Assembly: GCF_000482245.1 (NCBI RefSeq)
Contig: NZ_AWNH01000098.1
Span: 62,001 to 126,000, forward strand
From: Leptolyngbya sp. Heron Island J
Lineage (GTDB): Bacteria; Cyanobacteriota; Cyanobacteriia; Phormidesmidales; Phormidesmidaceae
DNA: 64,000 bases
Direction of reading: 5' to 3'
Positions 27,209-35,711 of this stretch are shown here, in pieces. A program made the position numbers and the translations under genes. The notes beneath the pieces are model-generated. The model saw only the letters and a program-made list of their open reading frames with translations. It had not been told where the DNA came from and searched no databases. The stretch's first letter is position 1, and every line of letters begins with the position of its first letter.

Positions 27209-28798
27209 ATGGGCGTCACTCCGTTAGCTAGGCAAAAAGTAGTATTGCTATGGGCCGCTGTCCTGACAATTTCTATGTGGTTAGTGTGGGTTGACCCCGC
27301 CTGGGCTGAAGTTTCTGAGCCTGTAACTGCTCAAGAGCAGCTGGCTGTTGATACAGGTCCAGCCAACTCGATTCAGCCCTACATTGATCGAGTGGCTAAT
27401 GATGTTAGTGAGTTCACCCTCGACAATGGCATGAAGTTCATCGTGCTGGAACGTCATCAGGCTCCGGTCGTGTCGATGATGTTGTATGCCAATGTAGGAG
27501 CAGTGAATGAGGCCGATGGTCATACTGGTGTTGCTCACTATCTAGAGCATCTGGCATTTAAAGGGACGACCAAAATTGGCACCAAAGACTATGTAGCAGA
27601 AGCACCTCTGCTACAAGAAATGGACGTGGTGTTTGACCAGCTGATGGCGGCTGAGAAAACAGGGAATGAAGAACAGGTGACGGCGTTGCGATCGCAGTTC
27701 GATACTTTGCAAGCACAAGCTGCAGAGTTCGTCGAACAAAACAAGTTTGGTCAAATTATTGAGCAGTCTGGCGGTCGTGGTCTTAATGCCACCACCTCTG
27801 CCGACGCCACCCGCTACTTCTACAGCTTACCCTCCAATAAGTTTGAACTCTGGATGTCTCTGGAGTCTGAACGCTTTATCGATCCAGTATTCCGCGAATT
27901 CTATAAAGAAAAAGAAGTCATCCTTGAAGAACGCCGCATGCGGGTAGACAACTCCCCCATTGGCCAAATCGTCGAAAAATTCTTAGAGGTTGCCTTTGAC
28001 AAGCATCCCTACCGTCGACCAGTCATTGGCTACCAGGAAGATCTACGCCTGGCCACCCGCGAAGATATTACCGAATTTTTTGATGCTTACTATGGACCGA
28101 GCAATTTGATTGCCGCCGTAGTGGGGGATGTTGATCCTGATAATGTCAAAGCATTAGCCACTGCCTATTTTGGCCGCATCCAGTCCCGTAGCTTGCCGCC
28201 AGAAGTTACCATCAAAGAACCCCAGCAGACAGCTCCTAAATCCTTTGAAATCAGACTACCCAGTCAGCCCTGGTATCTAGAAGGCTTCCATCGGCCCGGT
28301 ATCAATCATCCCGACCATGTGGTCTACTCCATGATTGAAAGCATCTTAGTGGGGGGGCGTACATCCCGTATGTACCAAGATATGGTGGAGCAATCCCAGG
28401 TTGCCCTCAACATTGGCAGTGCCAATGGTTTCCCAGGAGACCGCTACGACAATATTCTGTTGCTCTACGGACTGACCGCACCTGATCACACGGTTGATGA
28501 GATGGCTGAGCGCATGGATGTCTTGCTGACCCAGCTCAAGCAAGAACCCGTGACACCTGAGGAATTAGAGCGAGTCAAAACCCAAGCCAGAGCCTCAATG
28601 CTGCGTAGCCTGGATTCCAACTCAGGAATAGCCAGTTTGCTCACGGAATACGAAGCCAAAACAAACAACTGGCGCAACGTATTTGAAGAACTCAAAGCCA
28701 TTGAAGCAGTAAGTGCCGAAGACGTTCAGCGTGTAGCTCAAGCAACCTTCGTACCCAGCAACCGCACCGTTGGTAGACTGCTCTCGGCTGAGTCATAG
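27209..28798 (+). CDS. M16 family zinc metallopeptidase, catalytic subunit
   Basis: 529-aa processing-peptidase-type protein with an N-terminal hydrophobic export signal (LLWAAVLTISMWLVWVDPAWA). The inverted zinc motif is intact: VAHYLEHLAFKGT (HxxEH), with the downstream ligand glutamate in EVILEERRMRVDN. C-terminal M16 half domains follow (FEIRLPSQPWYLEGFHRPG onward). There is an insert of about 45 residues after the zinc motif. It is probably periplasmic and cleaves peptides. The next gene encodes a second M16 protein without the motif, and the two probably form a heterodimer. Confidence 0.93.
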   Translation: MGVTPLARQKVVLLWAAVLTISMWLVWVDPAWAEVSEPVTAQEQLAVDTGPANSIQPYIDRVANDVSEFTLDNGMKFIVLERHQAPVVSMMLYANVGAVNEADGHTGVAHYLEHLAFKGTTKIGTKDYVAEAPLLQEMDVVFDQLMAAEKTGNEEQVTALRSQFDTLQAQAAEFVEQNKFGQIIEQSGGRGLNATTSADATRYFYSLPSNKFELWMSLESERFIDPVFREFYKEKEVILEERRMRVDNSPIGQIVEKFLEVAFDKHPYRRPVIGYQEDLRLATREDITEFFDAYYGPSNLIAAVVGDVDPDNVKALATAYFGRIQSRSLPPEVTIKEPQQTAPKSFEIRLPSQPWYLEGFHRPGINHPDHVVYSMIESILVGGRTSRMYQDMVEQSQVALNIGSANGFPGDRYDNILLLYGLTAPDHTVDEMAERMDVLLTQLKQEPVTPEELERVKTQARASMLRSLDSNSGIASLLTEYEAKTNNWRNVFEELKAIEAVSAEDVQRVAQATFVPSNRTVGRLLSAES

Positions 28799-28880
28799 CC
28801 CTAATCCATTGGTAGACCATAACGCGCATTGTTCCATAGGTCTTGCCCACTCTTCTCATTTCCTATTTCCCTTAACCCCT

Positions 28881-30362
28881 ATGTTCTGGTTTTCCAAACG
28901 TCGTCTGACCAAAAGTATCATTCTGGCCATGGCTGCTCTGGGCTTGGTGCTGACCTTGGGTTGGAGTAAACCTGCCAATGCTGTGACAGCACGTCACTAC
29001 ACTGACTTAGAATTTGGCCCCCTCAGCGAGATTCAAATTCCTGACTTTGAGCGCTATGAGTTGCCCAATGGCATGGTGGTATATCTCATGGAAAACCACG
29101 ATTTGCCTCTGGTGGGCGGTTCTGCAACATTTAAGACTGGGGAATTTATGGAGCCCGACGATAAAGCCGGTTTAGCCGGCATCATGGGGCAAGCGATGCG
29201 GGTTGGAGGTACTGCAAACTATAGCCCCGATCAGCTCAATCAGTTTTTAGAGCAGCGGGCCGCATCAGTTGAAACGAGTCTTGGTGCCACCAGCGGCAGT
29301 GCAAGCTTTAATGCCCTGAGCGAAGACTTAGCTGACGTATTTTCGATTTTTGCGGAGGTGATTCAGCAGCCAGCCTTTGCACCAGAAAAAGTTGAGCTGA
29401 TTAAAACCCAGTATCGTGGCAGCATTGCCCGTCGCAACGATGATCCTGATGATGTCACCACCCGCGAGTTTCGCAAACTGATTTACGGAGATGAGAGCCC
29501 GTTTGCTCGCATGGTGGAGTACAGCGATATCGATAACATTTCACGCGACGACATCGTTGACTTTTACCAAACAGCGATTCAACCCAGAGGCACAATTTTA
29601 GGCATTAGCGGCGATTTTGATGCCGTCCAAATGAAAGCACTGATTGAAGAATTTTTTGCTGACTGGTCACCTTCGGTGAGAGCAAAAGCCAACGTAGAGT
29701 TACCCAAGGTAGCACAGCAAAATAATGGCCTATATGTTGTCGATCAACCCCAGCTAACCCAGAGCTATATTCATATCGGGCATTTAGGCGGTCGTTTGGA
29801 TAATCCTGACCATGCCCCCATGGTGATTCTCAACGAAGTCCTCAATGGCTTTGGCGGTCGGTTATTTAACGATATTCGTTCCCGCCAGGGATTAGCCTAT
29901 GTGGTCTATGCGTTCTGGAGTCCTCGCTATGACCATCCTGGATTGTTTATTGGCGGTGGTCAAACGCGGTCTGAGGCAACCGTGCCGTTTATTCAAACCA
30001 TGTACAAAGAAATCCAGCGGGTGCGCGAGGAGCCCATCTCGGCGAAGGAGCTTCAATTTGCTAAAGATGCTGTGCTTAACAGCTTTGTGTTTAACTTTGC
30101 CACACCAGAGCAAACGCTTTCCCGCCTGATTCGCTATGAGTACCATGGCTACCCATCAGATTTTGTCTTCCAGTTTCAGCAGGCAGTTGAGTCTGCCACT
30201 GTAGAGCAAGTGCTAGAAGCAGCTCAGCGTAACTTGAAGCCCAGCGATTTAGTCACCATTGTGGTTGGCAATATCAATGCAATTAATCCATCACTTGGGA
30301 CCTTAGCCGAAGAAGTTAAAATTACCCCGATAGACATCACCATTCCAGAACAATCAGTTTAA
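28881..30362 (+). CDS. M16 family peptidase-like protein, non-catalytic partner
   Basis: 493-aa M16 paralogue with an export signal (ILAMAALGLVLTLGWSKPANA). The fold is clear (PNGMVVYLMENHDLPLVGGSATFKTGE, and SRQGLAYVVYAFWSP, the Arg/Tyr substrate site in the C-terminal half). At the place of the HxxEH zinc motif it reads GLAGIMGQAMRVGGT, so the zinc ligands are missing. Start ATG 28881 lies 82 bases after the stop of the catalytic gene. By analogy with the alpha/beta pairs of mitochondrial processing peptidase it should bind substrate while its neighbour cuts. Confidence 0.92.
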   Translation: MFWFSKRRLTKSIILAMAALGLVLTLGWSKPANAVTARHYTDLEFGPLSEIQIPDFERYELPNGMVVYLMENHDLPLVGGSATFKTGEFMEPDDKAGLAGIMGQAMRVGGTANYSPDQLNQFLEQRAASVETSLGATSGSASFNALSEDLADVFSIFAEVIQQPAFAPEKVELIKTQYRGSIARRNDDPDDVTTREFRKLIYGDESPFARMVEYSDIDNISRDDIVDFYQTAIQPRGTILGISGDFDAVQMKALIEEFFADWSPSVRAKANVELPKVAQQNNGLYVVDQPQLTQSYIHIGHLGGRLDNPDHAPMVILNEVLNGFGGRLFNDIRSRQGLAYVVYAFWSPRYDHPGLFIGGGQTRSEATVPFIQTMYKEIQRVREEPISAKELQFAKDAVLNSFVFNFATPEQTLSRLIRYEYHGYPSDFVFQFQQAVESATVEQVLEAAQRNLKPSDLVTIVVGNINAINPSLGTLAEEVKITPIDITIPEQSV

Positions 30363-30602
30363 AGAGACGGAAATGGCCTGTAGCGATTTCATTAAATTAG
30401 CTACTAAGGCCTAAGCCGTAAGATTGAGTTTGTTGCTGGTAACGGAGAATAATTGTTCTATAGAGGTACTGTGGGACAGGATAATCTGGCAAAGACAGCT
30501 AACTAAAAACCTCTTGAGCGGGCAGTCTTAACTCAAGACCTGGCAATGTCGGTAAGGCTTTCTGGTCTCGATATAGCTAGATGCGTGACTCTGACGAGGT
30601 TG

Positions 30603-31988
30603 CTAGCCAACCAACAAATCTTCTTCGGGATAGTGAATAGTGCTGGGTCTTGGGTCACCGAGGAGGGCGGACATCAGTAGTAAGATGCCGACTCGGCCAA
30701 TATACATGGTGCCAATAATGACTAGCTGACCCAGGGTGGATAGCTCTGAGGTGATACCTGTAGATAGTCCCACTGTGGCAAAGGCAGAAACGGTTTCAAA
30801 CAGCAGGTCAATAAATTCAATGCCTGGGTCTGTGAGCGAAAGCAAAATGGTGACCATGACGACAGTCATACCCGAGGCAACCACCACCCCAACGGCTTTA
30901 AGTACTCGCTTGTCTGGGATTTCTCTTTGATAGGCCAGCACCTCATCTTCGCCTTTGAGAACGGTGCGGGTGCAGTTGAGCAAAATTCTGACTGTCGTGG
31001 TTTTGATACCACCACCAGTACTGCCGGGGCTAGCACCGATAAACATCAGCGCGATCGCAATAAATAACGAACTAGTCTCCATTGCCCCAATATCAATGGA
31101 GTTAAACCCAGCGGTGCGCATAATCACCGATTGAAACCCGGCCTCGATCAGTTTCACATTTACAGGTTCAGGGCCTAAGGTTGCGGGGTTAAAGAACTCT
31201 ACAGCAAAAAAGGCCAGCGTTCCCAACACCAGCAGAACAAAGGAAGTGCTAGTCACCACCTTGAAGTGAAGAGAAAAAACCTGACACTGACGTTTGCGAC
31301 GGATGCGATCGCGAGCCCAGATAAAAATTTCCATAATCACCTGGTAGCCAATACCACCCAGAATTACCAGAGCAGCAATCACCCCATTAATCCAGGGAGA
31401 CCGCGCATACTGCACTAAACTATCGGCAAATAGACTAAAGCCCGCATTATTAAACGCACTAATGCTATGAAAAACTGACAGCCAGAGACTACGCCCCGCA
31501 CCATAGTCACTGGTAAAACGCAGCATTAGCAAAAACACCCCACTCAGCTCAAAAATCATTGTCATGGCAATGATGGATTTAATCAGGGATGCCGCAGATG
31601 ACAGTTCAGTTGTATCTAATGACTGCTGAATGGCTAGCCGATCTTTTAACCCCAATCGTTTGCCTAAAAGCAGCAGGAGTACTGTAGTCGCGGTCATATA
31701 GCCCAAACCGCCCAGCTGTATAAGTAGCAAAATAATCCCCTGACCCAGGGGCGAAAAATACGACCCCGTATCGACGACAATTAAGCCAGTTACACACACT
31801 GCTGAAGTGGCGGTAAATAACGCCACAATCAGGTTATTCCAGGCACCGGATGCCGTGGAGATGGGCAGCATCAACAGTATTGTGCCAACAGTAATGACCG
31901 TTAAAAAGCCAATGCATACAGTCCTTGAAACGGTCATTGATAATTTTCTCGCAGAGTCGTCATACGGGAGAGCTACAGCAATAGACAC
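30603..31988 (-). CDS. ktrB: KtrB/TrkH-type K+ (Na+-dependent) transporter subunit
   Basis: 461-aa channel-like subunit with four M1-P-M2 repeats. The four pore loops with the selectivity glycine are TSAVCVTGLIVVDTG, SISAFNNAGFSLF, VIMRTAGFNSIDI and ETVSAFATVGLSTGIT. The size and pore sequences fit KtrB, which in cyanobacteria takes up potassium in a sodium-dependent way under osmotic stress. The regulatory NAD-binding KtrA and the extra KtrE are not next to it. Start is GTG 31988; ATG 31937 is also possible. Confidence 0.9.
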   Translation of the reverse strand: MSIAVALPYDDSARKLSMTVSRTVCIGFLTVITVGTILLMLPISTASGAWNNLIVALFTATSAVCVTGLIVVDTGSYFSPLGQGIILLLIQLGGLGYMTATTVLLLLLGKRLGLKDRLAIQQSLDTTELSSAASLIKSIIAMTMIFELSGVFLLMLRFTSDYGAGRSLWLSVFHSISAFNNAGFSLFADSLVQYARSPWINGVIAALVILGGIGYQVIMEIFIWARDRIRRKRQCQVFSLHFKVVTSTSFVLLVLGTLAFFAVEFFNPATLGPEPVNVKLIEAGFQSVIMRTAGFNSIDIGAMETSSLFIAIALMFIGASPGSTGGGIKTTTVRILLNCTRTVLKGEDEVLAYQREIPDKRVLKAVGVVVASGMTVVMVTILLSLTDPGIEFIDLLFETVSAFATVGLSTGITSELSTLGQLVIIGTMYIGRVGILLLMSALLGDPRPSTIHYPEEDLLVG

Positions 31989-32163
31989 GCTGTCTCCCTA
32001 TCTTAAGATGTGCGGCCGTCCCCGATGACTCCGCCCATAGGCTGAATAAAAGCATTCAGCTGTACTCAACACAAAGCCCAGGTAGACGCGATCCTACCCA
32101 GGCTATGCGAGATGGAGTTGTACTAAATGCTATCTAGTCAGCCCCCTTTGATTGTTCTACAAG

Positions 32164-33393
32164 TTAATTAGAGCAATCGACCAAGCGCACAACAGCCGTG
32201 GCCGCATAGTTACGGAGAGCATCGGTGTTAGGAGCAAACGCTGTACCACTCTCATTTACAGGACTGGCGATACCACAGTAGGCTGAGAGACTAGAAATTA
32301 CATCACCTGCCCAATGACCTTGCGTATCTGAGAAATTAAAGACGGCTTGAGTCGGTGTTAAAGCAGTCCCTTCGCCAAGGACGCGCTTACGATATTCAGC
32401 AGCCCGACGTAATACAGCCATCATCTCAGCACGGGTCACTTCCTGGGCTGGGCGGAAATCGCCTTCAGGATAACCACTGACAATACCGCTCTGGCTAGCA
32501 AACTGAATCTTCGCGGCACTCCAGCGATCTCTAGCGACATCAGTAAAAGGTGAGCTGGTAACCTGGCTGGGCAGCGCGATCGAAATATTATCCTGAGCAT
32601 CGAGCGCTTCAATCACCATTGACACCAGCTGCTCACGGGTCACGGCTGTCCGAGGACGGAACGTTCCATCCTGAAAGCCAGCAATAAAACCAATTTCGAC
32701 AGCACGACCAATTTCGGTTGCATAAACATCATTGGTCACATCGCGGAAGGTGACAGGGGTGGGCTCATCGGGTGTGGTAGGGGGCTCGGTTACAACAGGT
32801 TCACCACCTTCCACCAGGGTGGCCAGGGGAGCATCGTTCGTTAAATAGAGATGACCGAGGACTCGCCCATCTAATGAGCGACGCGTTAAACGCCAGCCGG
32901 GATTTAAAAAGACTTTGGTAAACCCGTTACTGGCCTGACCAAACGTACGACCGAGATTTATTGGCGAAGAGTTGCGATAGGGGTTGGTCGGGAAGCTACT
33001 GGGGCGACCAATGAGAGTAAATTCACCATTTTCCTCTCTAATTTCAAGGTTGAATCTGCTACCCACATCGCCGTCACCAGCGCGAATTGAGTAACCGTTG
33101 CTATCAGTGCTACGTCCGCAGATACCGCTAAAGTCGAAGTTCAGCAATAGCGGATCAATTTCGGTTGGCTGTGAGCCTGACTCACTCCAGCATAGACGCT
33201 CATCAGTTCGTTGTTCGATGATCATCAATTGAGGTCGACCAAGCAGACCACCGCCCGGAGCGGCCACAAGCACAAAGTCTTCCTGATCAACTTCAATACT
33301 GTCGAAGGATTGGGCATCTACGCGGGTAGTCGCTCCAAAAATTGTCAGGGTGGCTACAGTCGCGGCAGCGATAGCTAAGCGTAGTGATTTCAT
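32164..33393 (-). CDS. DUF3747-like protein with three S-layer homology (SLH) domains
   Basis: 409-aa secreted protein with a signal peptide (LRLAIAAATVATLTIFGATTRVDA). Residues about 28-200 resemble DUF3747 of cyanobacteria, with the typical block DPLLLNFDFSGICGRSTDSNGYSIR. A short Pro/Thr linker leads to three SLH modules: FRDVTNDVYATEIGRAVEIGFIAGFQDGTFRP, then SPFTDVARDRWSAAKIQFASQSGIVSGYPEGDFRP, and a shorter third one ending in the C-terminal Cys. SLH modules bind peptidoglycan-linked polymers, so it should sit on the cell wall beneath the outer membrane. Confidence 0.9.
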   Translation of the reverse strand: MKSLRLAIAAATVATLTIFGATTRVDAQSFDSIEVDQEDFVLVAAPGGGLLGRPQLMIIEQRTDERLCWSESGSQPTEIDPLLLNFDFSGICGRSTDSNGYSIRAGDGDVGSRFNLEIREENGEFTLIGRPSSFPTNPYRNSSPINLGRTFGQASNGFTKVFLNPGWRLTRRSLDGRVLGHLYLTNDAPLATLVEGGEPVVTEPPTTPDEPTPVTFRDVTNDVYATEIGRAVEIGFIAGFQDGTFRPRTAVTREQLVSMVIEALDAQDNISIALPSQVTSSPFTDVARDRWSAAKIQFASQSGIVSGYPEGDFRPAQEVTRAEMMAVLRRAAEYRKRVLGEGTALTPTQAVFNFSDTQGHWAGDVISSLSAYCGIASPVNESGTAFAPNTDALRNYAATAVVRLVDCSN

Positions 33394-33759
33394 GGTGTTG
33401 TTCGTTTATTGGAACTATGAAGCAGGGCCTGATTTGTCATATTGCCCGATGGGCATAGGGATTGTGACGTTACAGTAATTTTTCTTGATGGAAGCGTTAG
33501 CTTGAAAACAATAGGTATTAGCCTATTGTTTCTACCCTACGGACTAACGTTCAACCCAAAGCCTTTATTTTGACTTTTTTAGGGTTATTTATGGCATTAA
33601 AGGAGGCAACACAAATTTATGCCTGGGCTCCTATGGCCGCTTTTATGCTTCTTATCGATCAGGTACCATTACGGAAACTAGACCATATAGACTTGCCGGG
33701 GTCATCGTGGATTTGACACGATAGACATGTTGTGAAGAAGCTCCTAGAGGATAGAACCC
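33394..33759. other. Divergent intergenic region with hairpin and possible tiny gene
   Basis: Between the SLH gene and the pentapeptide gene, which are divergent. A 9-bp perfect inverted repeat, AACAATAGG (33507-33515) / CCTATTGTT (33522-33530), has a 6-base loop. A 41-codon frame (33591-33716, plus strand) starts with ATG after a TAGGG sequence, but I have no family support for it. Promoters of both neighbours are expected here. Confidence 0.4.
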
Positions 33760-34389
33760 ATGGTTCAAGGAATAACCCAGCGACTATGGCATTGCGATCG
33801 CAATCCGGTCGCTTTGGCGGGCGTCACACTATTGGCTCTGGTGTTAGCCCACAGCCCAGCAGCTCAAGCATTAGATGATGGTGATCTAAAACGCTTGATT
33901 GAAACAGGGGAATGTTCAGGTTGTGACTTAGAGGGAGCCGATTTACGTCGTTTGGACCTCTCTGGTGCCAACCTCTCTGGTGCCAACCTCTCTGGTGCCA
34001 ATTTTTTCTATGCGATTTTGGATGGGGCGAATTTTTCGGGCGCGGATCTCACTTCGGCCAATTTATCCTATGTGAGAGCGCTGACATTGATCAGTGATAG
34101 CACCGGAGAAATTATTGAATTTCCAGCCCAATTTGTGGGGGCGAACTTAGAAGGTGCATTACTGAACTATGCGAATTTCTCCGGCGCAGAGATGATGGAG
34201 GCTAATTTCTATGAAGCCTATATTCATAAGACTCAATTTGTCGGCTCCCAACTCCAGGATTCCAATTTCGATTTGACCTTTGTACACGATATTGAGTTAA
34301 CAGGGGCCAACCTCTGCGGTTCAACCTATTGGGGCGGCAATGATTATAGAAGGGCCTGTAATACTCCGGTCACTGACTTAGAAGAGTAG
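33760..34389 (+). CDS. Pentapeptide-repeat protein, exported
   Basis: 209-aa protein. An N-terminal hydrophobic segment (VALAGVTLLALVLAHSPAAQALD) looks like a signal peptide with an Ala cleavage site. Pentapeptide repeats A(D/N)LxG run from about residue 48 (CDLEGADLRRLDLSGANLSG) to about 195 and should form a square right-handed beta helix. The repeats are interrupted by a short insert (TLISDSTGEIIEF). Three exact or near-exact 15-base units at 33958-34002 encode LSGAN and show recent tandem growth. Function unknown. Confidence 0.9.
   Translation: MVQGITQRLWHCDRNPVALAGVTLLALVLAHSPAAQALDDGDLKRLIETGECSGCDLEGADLRRLDLSGANLSGANLSGANFFYAILDGANFSGADLTSANLSYVRALTLISDSTGEIIEFPAQFVGANLEGALLNYANFSGAEMMEANFYEAYIHKTQFVGSQLQDSNFDLTFVHDIELTGANLCGSTYWGGNDYRRACNTPVTDLEE
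33958..34002 (+). repeat. Three tandem 15-bp units inside the pentapeptide gene
   Basis: CTCTCTGGTGCCAAC is repeated at 33958, 33973 and 33988, the third differing only in its last base. Each unit codes for one LSGAN pentapeptide. Identity at the DNA level, including third positions, implies a recent duplication by slippage. Confidence 0.9.
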
Positions 34390-34398
34390 GAAAAATTG

Positions 34399-34485
34399 TG
34401 AGTTTTGAGTGTTTAATTTTGAGTGAAGAGGACTCTGTCGAGTTCTCTTTGATGTAGAACTCAAAATTTAGACATTCAAAACTCA
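34399..34485. repeat. Long hairpin-forming inverted repeat between convergent genes
   Basis: Arms at 34399-34424 and 34459-34485 are complementary over about 26 bases with two mismatches and one bulge (TGAGTTTTGA at the outer end, TTTTGAGT at the inner). An inner stem AAGAGGACTC (34426-34435) / GAGTTCTCTT (34440-34449) with loop TGTC completes a nearly continuous hairpin of about 87 bases. It may be a bidirectional transcription stop, or a copy of the TTTTGAGTTT-type dispersed repeats common in cyanobacterial spacers. Confidence 0.75.
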
Positions 34486-34501
34486 AACTTGGTTGACCTC
34501 A

Positions 34502-34780
34502 CTAAGCCTTTTTCACTTGCTTCAGCATTTCAACTAGTACATGGTGAGCGTCTTTGGCATCGGCTAAGGGCCGTTCAAAACTGACACGAACGGCGGTATT
34601 TTGACCGTCTACTGTCGCATCTAAGTCCATGCCAGTAGTGTCAATGGCTTTCATCGTGGCCGCTGTAGCGTTGATAGCGTTGCCAAACGCTTGGGCATAA
34701 AGCAGGACAGCATCAGCATGATCGTCATTCATGTGTTTGCAGATGCGATCGCTAACGGTTGGAGTGATTGCCTCGGCCAT
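34502..34780 (-). CDS. DUF2470 domain protein
   Basis: 92-aa protein matching the DUF2470 module: RICKHMNDDHADAVLLYAQAFGN near residues 11-33, then AIDTTGMDLDATVDGQNTAVRVSFERPLADAKDAHHVLVEML. In other proteins this module is fused to flavin-reductase-like haem-utilisation domains; here it stands alone. Role unknown, with haem or tetrapyrrole handling a guess from the fusions. Single gene. Confidence 0.85.
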   Translation of the reverse strand: MAEAITPTVSDRICKHMNDDHADAVLLYAQAFGNAINATAATMKAIDTTGMDLDATVDGQNTAVRVSFERPLADAKDAHHVLVEMLKQVKKA

Positions 34781-34842
34781 AGAATTTTCCTACAAAATTT
34801 CGTACACTACTGTTCTAAATCATAGGCTGGTCTTTGACATGA

Positions 34843-35301
34843 TTGTGCCAATACATCATCATCTATGCCGAGTTCTGCAGCCGTAATTTCTTCTTGCCTA
34901 GGCAGTTGATACTATCCTCTAATCCTCCAACTGGTGAGCACCCCTGGCCAACAGGGCATATCTTTCAAAGCCCCGGTGCCCACTTGACCTATCGTGTTAT
35001 TGGTCCCTGTTGCAGACTTTTTGATCGAGAGCAATTACCCTGGCCCTGCTGCCGTCTGCAGTGGCGAGGAAAAGAACCCAGTTGGCGACGCATTGGCCGA
35101 CGCTTTATCGTTGATTTGTCCACCAGACGTCACCCCTCCTACTGTGTTGAAATCATTGGGCAAGGGTATCGCGCTCAGCCGATTGTCGTGACGCTTTACA
35201 TGATTACTTTTTCCAGTGACATGCAAAATTGGTGGCACACGAAACGTCGCCATCTAGAGCAAACTGCTGCGATTAAGGAATCTGTGCTTGAGCCTGACTG
35301 A
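34843..35301 (+). CDS. Uncharacterised protein
   Basis: Open frame of up to 152 codons that I do not recognise. The second half looks like real protein: YRVIGPCCRLFDREQLPW, RRIGRRFIVDLSTRR, YCVEIIGQGYRAQPIVVTLY and FSSDMQNWWHTKRR have well-patterned codons and mixed strands and helices. The first 40 residues look less convincing and the only start at 34843 is TTG, so the true start may lie further downstream. It is upstream of the ferredoxin gene on the same strand (41 bases between). Confidence 0.55.
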   Translation: MCQYIIIYAEFCSRNFFLPRQLILSSNPPTGEHPWPTGHIFQSPGAHLTYRVIGPCCRLFDREQLPWPCCRLQWRGKEPSWRRIGRRFIVDLSTRRHPSYCVEIIGQGYRAQPIVVTLYMITFSSDMQNWWHTKRRHLEQTAAIKESVLEPD

Positions 35302-35375
35302 CTGGAGAGAGCCGCTTCAGAAATCTTGCGATAGGATTATTAATGTCTCTTAGCAATTCATATTCGCGAATATTT

Positions 35376-35618
35376 ATGAGTGTTGAGGTTCGTTTTCTAC
35401 CTGATAACGTCACTGTTTCAGCAACTCCAGGAGAACCAATCTTGCAAGTTGCCGAACGTGCCGGAGTGAGCATTCCCACTGGATGCTTGATGGGGTCATG
35501 CCATGCCTGTGAAGTTGATATTGAAGACCAAGATGAGCCTATCTGTGCTTGTATTTCGGCTGTTCCAGCAACCCAGTCCCCCTATGTGATCAATCTCTAC
35601 GTTGATCCAACCTGGTAA
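35376..35618 (+). CDS. Small [2Fe-2S] ferredoxin-like protein
   Basis: 80-aa plant-type ferredoxin fold. The cluster loop GCLMGSCHACEVD (Cx4Cx2C) is followed by the fourth cysteine in PICACISAVP, only about 14 residues later, shorter than the roughly 29 of photosynthetic PetF. This points to a small specialised ferredoxin rather than the main electron carrier of photosystem I. ATG 35376 (MSVEVRFLPDNVTV) was chosen; ATG 35343 would add 11 residues unlike the family. Confidence 0.85.
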   Translation: MSVEVRFLPDNVTVSATPGEPILQVAERAGVSIPTGCLMGSCHACEVDIEDQDEPICACISAVPATQSPYVINLYVDPTW

Positions 35619-35711
35619 GGGAAATCCATGGCTCACAGTCTGCAGCCTAGACAAACCTAGAAAGCTGTCGATCGGAGGTTAGCTCTCTAGCGTGGCAAAC
35701 GAGCCTGCCGA

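Noticed and set aside
33591-33716. 41-codon frame (MALKEATQIYAW...) upstream of the pentapeptide gene
   Set aside because: Start is plausible but the ribosome site is weak and the sequence matches no small photosystem or cytochrome subunit; left as part of the spacer.
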